A stretch of DNA of 64,000 nucleotides from Verrucomicrobiota bacterium (lineage in GTDB: Bacteria > Verrucomicrobiota > Verrucomicrobiia > Limisphaerales > UBA9464). The stretch spans positions 1 through 64,000 of the forward strand of contig VHCX01000007.1 in the NCBI GenBank assembly GCA_016871615.1. The letters run 5' to 3'. Under the pieces are notes generated by a model. It was not told the DNA's origin. It worked only from the letters and a program-made list of their open reading frames with translations, and did not search any database. The position numbers were made by a program, and so were the translations under genes. Within the stretch, counting starts at the first letter, position 1. Each line of letters begins with the position of its first letter. Positions 59,131-64,000 of the stretch are shown piece after piece.

Positions 59131-62100
59131 ATGATGCCGTCGCTGCCACCCGTCCCGTCCCGCCTCGTTCCGGCCCAAGGCGCCCGGTCCCGGGCCATCG
59201 CGCCCGTCTGGGGGTCGCTCCTGTCCGCTCTGCTGCTGGTTCTGGGCACGGCATGGGCCGGACCGCTCGAGGTGCCGGGCCCGGACGCGATGGGCTGGCT
59301 GCGGCTGCGGTCCTCGGACGCCACCAACCGGGTGCAGACCCTCCAGGCCTCGGATGACCTTCGAGCCTGGTCCGAGGCGGGCGTCTTCCACGGCGGGTCC
59401 TTCGAGTTCAGCGATCCGACCACCCCCTCCCGGAAGGCCCGGTTCTATCGGGTCGCCACGCGTCCGAGGACCTCGGCCGACGACGGCCGCAACCAGTTGC
59501 GGGCCGAGGCGGATCCCTTCCTGGTTCGTCCGATGGCCGGGTTGTTCGAGACCCCCATCCATTGGGCCAAGTTCACGGTGCTTCGCGAGGATCCCACCCG
59601 GGTCTGGTTCCAGGATTCGCAGCGGTATGCCTTCCACCACGACTATGCCCGGGTGCGTTTGAAGCCCTTCCTCGGCATGGGGCGGGCGGAGTTCGACCTG
59701 CGGACCCTGTATCCGTCCAACCATCAGGCCGTCCTTGGAGCGGTGCTGGTCCCCGGGGATGGTCGCCCCGAATATGGCATCCAGATCGTGGGCCTGCAGC
59801 CGTGGCCCCGGGATGAGGTGCTGCAGTGGCTGCGGTTGGTCCGGGCGGCGGTCCGGGTGCCGGTAGGCACCCAAGCCTGGTACCTGCCGACCCCGGAGCA
59901 GGCCGCCGCCGCCGAGGCGGACCGCGAGGTGTTCGCCGCCGCCGGCTTCCCGGTCGGATCGGTCGAGCGGTGGCTCTCGCAGGATGCGGTGTACTCCGAG
60001 GGCTGGGCCGTCGGCAGGCTGGCCTGGGTGCCCGCGGCCGAGATTCCCGCGGCCCGGGCCGACGGGAGGCTCCGCTCGACCGACATCCTGCTGACCGATC
60101 GGGTGCCCGCCGAACTGCCGCCTTTGGCCGGCATCCTCACCTTGAGCCCCTCGACGCCGAATTCGCATGTCGCGTTGCTGGCCCAGGGCGACGGCATTCC
60201 CTTCGTGTGGTTCGCCGACGCCGCCGAGCGGGAACGGTTGCGCGGGCTCGCCGGCCGCGAGATCGCCCTGCGCACCCAGCGGGGCTTCGGCACCACCGCC
60301 ACCGTGCTCGACCTGGGCCCCGGCCTGACCGGGACCCTTCGGGAGGAGTTGCTGGCCCTGAAGCGGCCCCGGCCACTGTCCTATGTGCCCCGGCAGCTCC
60401 TGGGCTCGATCACCAACCTCGTGCCGCTGTCCCCGGGCGACGTCCGCTGGGTCGGCGGCAAGGCGGCCCACTACGGACTGCTGCGGGTGGCCGTGCCGTC
60501 GAATTCGCAGCCGGCCATCGCCCTGACCTTCGACCTGTGGGAGCAGTTCCTTTCCCAGACCCTGCCTTCGGGTCGGACCCTCCGGACCGAGATCGACGTC
60601 CAGTTGTCCGGACTCGACCGGAACGCCGAGATCCCGGGCCTCGCCCCGCGGCTGGAGGTCATCCGCCGGACGATCACCCGGGAGGCGCGATTTTCTCCGG
60701 CGCAGCAGGCGGCGATCCTCGGGGCCTTGGCGAACGCCGGTTTCGATCCCCGGCGGAAGCTGCGCTTCCGCAGCTCGACCAATGTCGAAGACGGTGAGGA
60801 GTTCACCGGGGCGGGACTGTACGACAGCTTCAGCGGCTGTCTCTCCGACGACCTCGATGCAGACGCCAGCGGTCCCTGCGGCTGCGACCCGTCCGAGCCG
60901 GAGGAGCGCGGGGTCTTCCGGGCCATCCAGCGCGTCTACGCCAGCTTCTACAACGACAACGCCTTCCTCGAGCGCTGGCGCCGCGGCGTGGTGGAGTCCG
61001 AGGTCGGCATGGCGTTGCTGGTGCATCACTCCGTTCCCGACGAGATCGAGATGGCCAACGGGGTGGCCACCGTCACCTGGGATGCCTCGTTCGGCAGCGT
61101 GTCCTTCGACGGCAAGCTGGTCACCCAGCTCGGGGCCGAGTCGGTGACCAACCCGGATGGGGCCACCCGGCCGGAGGTCGTCGACTTCTACCAGTCCTGG
61201 GGCTCGATGGCGCTGGCCCTGCGCCAGTCGTCGTCGCGGGTGCCGGTCGGTGGCCAGGTGATGCCGTGGGAGGGCGATTATCGCCGGCTCGTCGGCCTGC
61301 TCGAATCGGTGGCCAAGGAGTACGCGCGCCGGAATCCCGCCCGCAAACGCTTCGCCCTCGACTTCGAGTACAAGCGGGTGCGGCCCGGTCGCCTCGAACT
61401 GAAGCAGGTCCGGCCGCTGCCGCTGGCCGACGCGCCGGCTCCGCCGGTAACCACCTTCCTGATGCCCACGGACGGGACGTTCGTGGTGCAGGAGGGCGAG
61501 TTTTCGAGCGTCTTCGCCAAACACCGGCTCAAGTGCCGACTTCGTCTGGTGACCGAGGCCCGGAGGTTGACCGCCGCCGGGCTGGCCTCGCCGCCCTTTG
61601 CCGCAGCTGCCTGGGATGCCTCGCACCTGGGGAGCGGCTGGTTCCTGACCAACGGCTTCACAGGCTGGCCCGGGTTCGTCCATTCGGTGTCCGAGGACCG
61701 GACCCGCGATGTCTGGGTGGCGGGGTCCGGAGACCAGCGTCGCACCCTTGCCCTGGTGATCGACTGGCGGCGCTCGGCCCGCCCGCCCGACTCGGCGTGG
61801 GTCACCTTGCTGGACGGATCGCTCCGGCTGGAGGCGACGTATGCCACGCCTCAGCCTGAGCTGACCTGGGAAGGTCCTGGCACGGCAACCAACGAGACGG
61901 TCCTGCTCGTGCCGCTGCGCCCGCCGGGCCCGGGCGTGCTTCCCCAGACCCGCACGCTCACCCATCCCGGTGGACTGGCCATCGACACCCGGTTCCTGTG
62001 GCCGCCCGAGCCCCGGGGGCCGACGGCCGGCTACACCGCGCCCAATCTTGGCTTCGTCGAGACCCGCATCACCGGCCTGACCCGGGAGCCCCTGGTGCTG

Positions 62101-62310
62101 CGCAGCGCCGCCTCCCAGACCTACTCGCCCGGCCACCACAACTTCACCGAGACCTTCCTGTTCGAGCCGGCGCTCGATCCGGGCACGACCCCGGCCCAGG
62201 TGGGCGAATTGGAGGCCGCGGGCATTCGCCAACTGGTGGTGGATGACGACCTCCTCGGGGGGAAGGCGTTCTGGGTGGTCGGACCCGGGGGCAGGCTGCG
62301 CCGGTTCTGA
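59131..62310 (+). CDS. Exported dikinase-like protein (phosphohistidine-like then PEP-synthase/PPDK-type ATP-grasp)
   Basis: A 1059-residue protein from ATG 59131, with a signal peptide (APVWGSLLSALLLVLGTAWA). Next is a small beta domain ending KARFYRVATRP, a pattern common in exported verrucomicrobial proteins. Near residue 338 GILTLSPSTPNSHVALLAQGDGIPFV resembles the phosphohistidine swivel domain (GxxTxxxxxxSHxAxxAR). From ~438 an ATP-grasp like that of PPDK, PEP synthase or glucan water dikinase follows: VRWVGGKAAHYGLL, RKLRFRSSTNVEDGEEFTG, VESEVGMALLVHHSVPDEIEM and a closing DFEYKRVRPGRLELKQVRPLP (~743-766). The swivel-before-ATP-grasp order is that of glucan water dikinase. About 290 more residues form an unknown beta-rich tail. 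Exporting an ATP-dependent fold is odd, since the periplasm has no ATP. Confidence 0.8.
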   Translation: MMPSLPPVPSRLVPAQGARSRAIAPVWGSLLSALLLVLGTAWAGPLEVPGPDAMGWLRLRSSDATNRVQTLQASDDLRAWSEAGVFHGGSFEFSDPTTPSRKARFYRVATRPRTSADDGRNQLRAEADPFLVRPMAGLFETPIHWAKFTVLREDPTRVWFQDSQRYAFHHDYARVRLKPFLGMGRAEFDLRTLYPSNHQAVLGAVLVPGDGRPEYGIQIVGLQPWPRDEVLQWLRLVRAAVRVPVGTQAWYLPTPEQAAAAEADREVFAAAGFPVGSVERWLSQDAVYSEGWAVGRLAWVPAAEIPAARADGRLRSTDILLTDRVPAELPPLAGILTLSPSTPNSHVALLAQGDGIPFVWFADAAERERLRGLAGREIALRTQRGFGTTATVLDLGPGLTGTLREELLALKRPRPLSYVPRQLLGSITNLVPLSPGDVRWVGGKAAHYGLLRVAVPSNSQPAIALTFDLWEQFLSQTLPSGRTLRTEIDVQLSGLDRNAEIPGLAPRLEVIRRTITREARFSPAQQAAILGALANAGFDPRRKLRFRSSTNVEDGEEFTGAGLYDSFSGCLSDDLDADASGPCGCDPSEPEERGVFRAIQRVYASFYNDNAFLERWRRGVVESEVGMALLVHHSVPDEIEMANGVATVTWDASFGSVSFDGKLVTQLGAESVTNPDGATRPEVVDFYQSWGSMALALRQSSSRVPVGGQVMPWEGDYRRLVGLLESVAKEYARRNPARKRFALDFEYKRVRPGRLELKQVRPLPLADAPAPPVTTFLMPTDGTFVVQEGEFSSVFAKHRLKCRLRLVTEARRLTAAGLASPPFAAAAWDASHLGSGWFLTNGFTGWPGFVHSVSEDRTRDVWVAGSGDQRRTLALVIDWRRSARPPDSAWVTLLDGSLRLEATYATPQPELTWEGPGTATNETVLLVPLRPPGPGVLPQTRTLTHPGGLAIDTRFLWPPEPRGPTAGYTAPNLGFVETRITGLTREPLVLRSAASQTYSPGHHNFTETFLFEPALDPGTTPAQVGELEAAGIRQLVVDDDLLGGKAFWVVGPGGRLRRF

Positions 62311-62422
62311 TCCCTCCGGGTGGCGCGCGCGCCTTGCGGACCAAGGCCCGGGGTAGACACCGGTGGTCGGGTGCCCGTCGCGGACCTCCGCCAGTCCCTC
62401 GAGCCCGCGAGGATCGATGGCG

Positions 62423-63745
62423 TCAGGAATACATCGCCAGGAACTCCCGCCGGTAGCGGGCCTCCTGCGCCGGCAGGCGTTGGCGGAGGGTCTCCCTGGA
62501 GATGGCCCCGTGCTGGAAGCGGCGCTTCTCGAAGACGGGCATGTCGACCCCGAAGACCTGCTTCATGCCGCGACGGACCACCTCGCCCTTGAGCGAGTAG
62601 AGGGTCGGCACGTCGTAGCGGGTCAACTCGATGAAGGGGATCGCCTCGCTGACGGCCATGACCCCGCGGCTCATCAGCGGGCTGTGGCCCTCGAAACCGT
62701 GCCGGCGGGCCGGCGCATAGGTCCGCACGTAGCCACGGCTCAGGCCGCCGCTGTAGGTCAGCGAGTGCTTGATGCGGCCCACGCCCCAGCCCTCGTGGTA
62801 GAGCATGAGGTTGTGCACGACCGAGCGGATGGTCAGCTCCGGGTTCTCCTCGATGGGGTAGTCCTTGAGGTTCTCGTCGCCCCCGTCGCCGTCGAGCAGG
62901 TGCCGCCACTCCGGGTACCGGGCCCGGATGCCCCGGCACAGGGCCAGCGCCATCGAGCCGCACTCGACGTCGAGCGGCTTGTAGTCCTCGAGCACCCGCA
63001 GGGTCTCGGACGGGTTGAGGTCGTCGGGCGTGCCGGAGATCTCCTCGAGGAACAGGCCGAGCCCCAGGGGCTCCAGGAATCCACGGGCCTGGGCCAGGTC
63101 GGGCCCGTCGCCGAGGTTCAGCGTGAAGGCCTTGAGGCGCGAGGGGCTCATGCCGAGCCGGCGCATCTGGAAATACGTGGCAAGGAAGACCGCCCCGCTG
63201 TCGACCCCCCCGGAGAAGGCCACCCCGATGGGTTCCTTCGGGTCGATCGTGCCGAGCACCTTGCCGATCTCGTCGGCCAGCGCCCCGATGTATTGGTGGC
63301 CGATGACATCGAGGTCGGCCGGCAACGAGTTGGGCAGGGGATTGAAGTAGCGGGTGTAGACCGGGTCGGGATCGGGGCAGCCGATGAGCTGGATCTCCAC
63401 CACGTAGTGCGCGGGCACCATGCGCGTGTAACTCGGGTGGAACTGGTCGGCCAGGCCCTCGCGCACGAGCTGCGCGAGGATGGCGTCCATCCGGTCGGCC
63501 ACGATCAGCGCCGGCCCCTCGGCCCGCTTGGCCAGGAAGTAGCGCATCGGTCGGTCCAGCGAACGGGCCATCCGCACGGTCTTCCCGTCCCGGGCCAGGA
63601 GCGCGAACGACCCGTCGATCTCGGCCACCCGGGCGGCATCCCCGCTGAGCACGCGCTCGACCGCCTCGGCCTGGGAGACGTTGCGCAACCGGTTGAGCGA
63701 GGGGTCCAGCAGGTTGACGACGCGTTCGACGTACTCGGGATGCAT
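62423..63745 (-). CDS. Asparagine-synthase-like protein without the glutaminase cysteine
   Basis: A 440-residue protein from ATG 63745 (MHPEYVERVVNLL); the track's earlier start adds a low-complexity leader. The N-terminal half looks like a class II amidotransferase fold (GDAARVAEIDGSFALLARDGKTVRMARSLDRPMRYFLAKR) but has no Cys at position 2, so it should not release ammonia from glutamine. The C-terminal half is the synthetase: the ATP loop IGVAFSGGVDSGAVFLA, AFTLNLGDGPDLAQA, LDVECGSMALALCRG, LLDGDGGDENLKDYP and AIPFIELTRYD. It may use free ammonia or adenylate a different substrate. It faces the dikinase-like gene (convergent, 112-bp gap). Confidence 0.85.
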   Translation of the reverse strand: MHPEYVERVVNLLDPSLNRLRNVSQAEAVERVLSGDAARVAEIDGSFALLARDGKTVRMARSLDRPMRYFLAKRAEGPALIVADRMDAILAQLVREGLADQFHPSYTRMVPAHYVVEIQLIGCPDPDPVYTRYFNPLPNSLPADLDVIGHQYIGALADEIGKVLGTIDPKEPIGVAFSGGVDSGAVFLATYFQMRRLGMSPSRLKAFTLNLGDGPDLAQARGFLEPLGLGLFLEEISGTPDDLNPSETLRVLEDYKPLDVECGSMALALCRGIRARYPEWRHLLDGDGGDENLKDYPIEENPELTIRSVVHNLMLYHEGWGVGRIKHSLTYSGGLSRGYVRTYAPARRHGFEGHSPLMSRGVMAVSEAIPFIELTRYDVPTLYSLKGEVVRRGMKQVFGVDMPVFEKRRFQHGAISRETLRQRLPAQEARYRREFLAMYS

Positions 63746-63841
63746 GGCGTCACCTTGCGCCAAGAGCGATCCGCGTTCAACCGCGGGGTTGGGCTCCCGG
63801 GCCGGCTTGGGCACGGGTGCGGGCGGCCTGCAGGCCGGGGG

Positions 63842-64000
63842 TCACTGCAGCTCGATCCGTCCCCAGTCCTCGGGTCGTCCCTGCACCCCGGGGCGCGGTG
63901 ACCAGGCCAGCCGGGTGCGGTTGATGTTCTCGCCGGGGCGGGCGTCGGCCTGGTCCCCGTCGTAGACCAGCACGTTGAAGCCCGCGAGCGTGCCTCGACG
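63842..64000 (-). CDS. C-terminal end of a CBM9-like protein (cut by window edge)
   Basis: Not in the ORF track. Reading the minus strand from the window edge gives 52 in-frame residues to TGA at 63842-63844. They include GFNVLVYDGDQADARPGE and INRTRLAWSP, ending DWGRIELQ. The pattern of a variable N..V.D.D.....RxxLAW followed by a final GRIEL matches the end of CBM9-type carbohydrate-binding domains (often written as sugar-binding, DOMON-like). The rest lies beyond 64000. A 96-bp gap separates it from the asparagine-synthase-like gene on the same strand. A 14-bp palindrome (CGGCCTGCAGGCCG, 63824-63837) lies just past the stop. Confidence 0.65.
   Translation of the reverse strand, partial: RRGTLAGFNVLVYDGDQADARPGENINRTRLAWSPRPGVQGRPEDWGRIELQ

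Noticed and set aside
58972-62232. 1086-aa minus-strand ORF
   Set aside because: Antisense to the dikinase-like gene; its Gly/Arg/Pro composition is that of a shadow.
63824-63837. 14-bp palindrome CGGCCTGCAGGCCG
   Set aside because: Perfect but with no loop or T-run, too short to call a terminator or operator.
1-64000. tRNA, rRNA, CRISPR, prophage and insertion sequences
   Set aside because: I looked for T-loop-like GGTTCGAATCC, spaced repeats, transposase motifs and integrases on both strands and saw none; a tRNAscan/Infernal run would be decisive.

Overview
The window is a GC-rich bacterial chromosome segment, almost fully coding, with no rRNA, tRNA, insertion sequence, prophage or CRISPR array that I could find. 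The gene content points to Verrucomicrobiota, perhaps the Limisphaerales/Pedosphaera side of the phylum. The main clues are a long division-and-wall (dcw) cluster with a very divergent FtsZ, a [18 protein letters not shown]-type prepilin, a planctomycete/verrucomicrobial double cytochrome-c domain protein, a tiny lipoprotein with an RPWNTPKSWE..GLP signature, and a TonB-dependent receptor. The phylum call is an inference from gene families, not from a phylogeny.

Layout. 1-7.4 kb (plus strand): an FmdB-like zinc ribbon, an exported peptidase-MA-like protein, an exported PQQ-type sugar dehydrogenase, nadB, and a membrane protein with a degenerate receiver plus Hpt-like tail whose reading frame breaks in a C8 run. 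7.5-16 kb (minus): an ABC ATPase, a hypothetical protein, a LysM/TPR protein, argH, an ECF sigma factor, an exported xylose-isomerase-like (TIM-barrel) protein, a ComM/YifB ATPase and a membrane-anchored GNAT-like protein. 16-34.1 kb (minus) is the dcw cluster, in transcription order: mraZ, a 135-aa unknown, rsmH, ftsL-like, ftsI, a degenerate murE, a SIMPL-domain gene, murF, mraY, a LysM gene, ftsW, murG, murB, ddl, ftsQ, ftsA, ftsZ. Most joints are 4-bp overlaps or very short gaps. murC and murD are missing from their usual places. 34.3-36.3 kb (plus): queA and a RibD-reductase-like gene. 36.4-38.1 kb (minus): a di-heme-domain protein and a DUF554 membrane protein. 38.5-43 kb (plus): a stand-alone glycogen-binding domain and a GspF-H-I-J-K pseudopilin operon. 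43-53 kb (minus): a prepilin-like gene, then rod-shape genes mreB-mreC-mreD-mrdA-rodA followed by RNase E/G, and upstream a coiled-coil protein with a 53-aa lipoprotein missed by the ORF track. 53.3-57.2 kb (plus): a TonB-dependent receptor and deoC. 57.4-64 kb: a phosphohexomutase (minus), a large exported dikinase-like protein (plus), an asparagine-synthase-like protein (minus) and the C-terminal end of a CBM9-like protein (minus).

How it fits together. Two clusters, dcw and mre/rod, cover septal and lateral wall growth. Together they encode the MraY/MurG lipid steps, MurB, Ddl and MurF, two class B PBPs and two SEDS proteins. The oddities concentrate there: a MurE without its P-loop, no MurC/MurD, an FtsZ lacking the T1 and T7 catalytic residues, and LysM and SIMPL genes inserted. 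A candidate mraZ promoter and a perfect inverted-repeat operator sit at the head of the dcw cluster. The best candidates for new biology are the exported dikinase-like protein, the decayed MurE, the dispersed GAGCCTGTCCCC repeat family (eight copies of 11-12 bp), the zinc-cysteine-less ComM, and the frameshifted pseudo-receiver protein.
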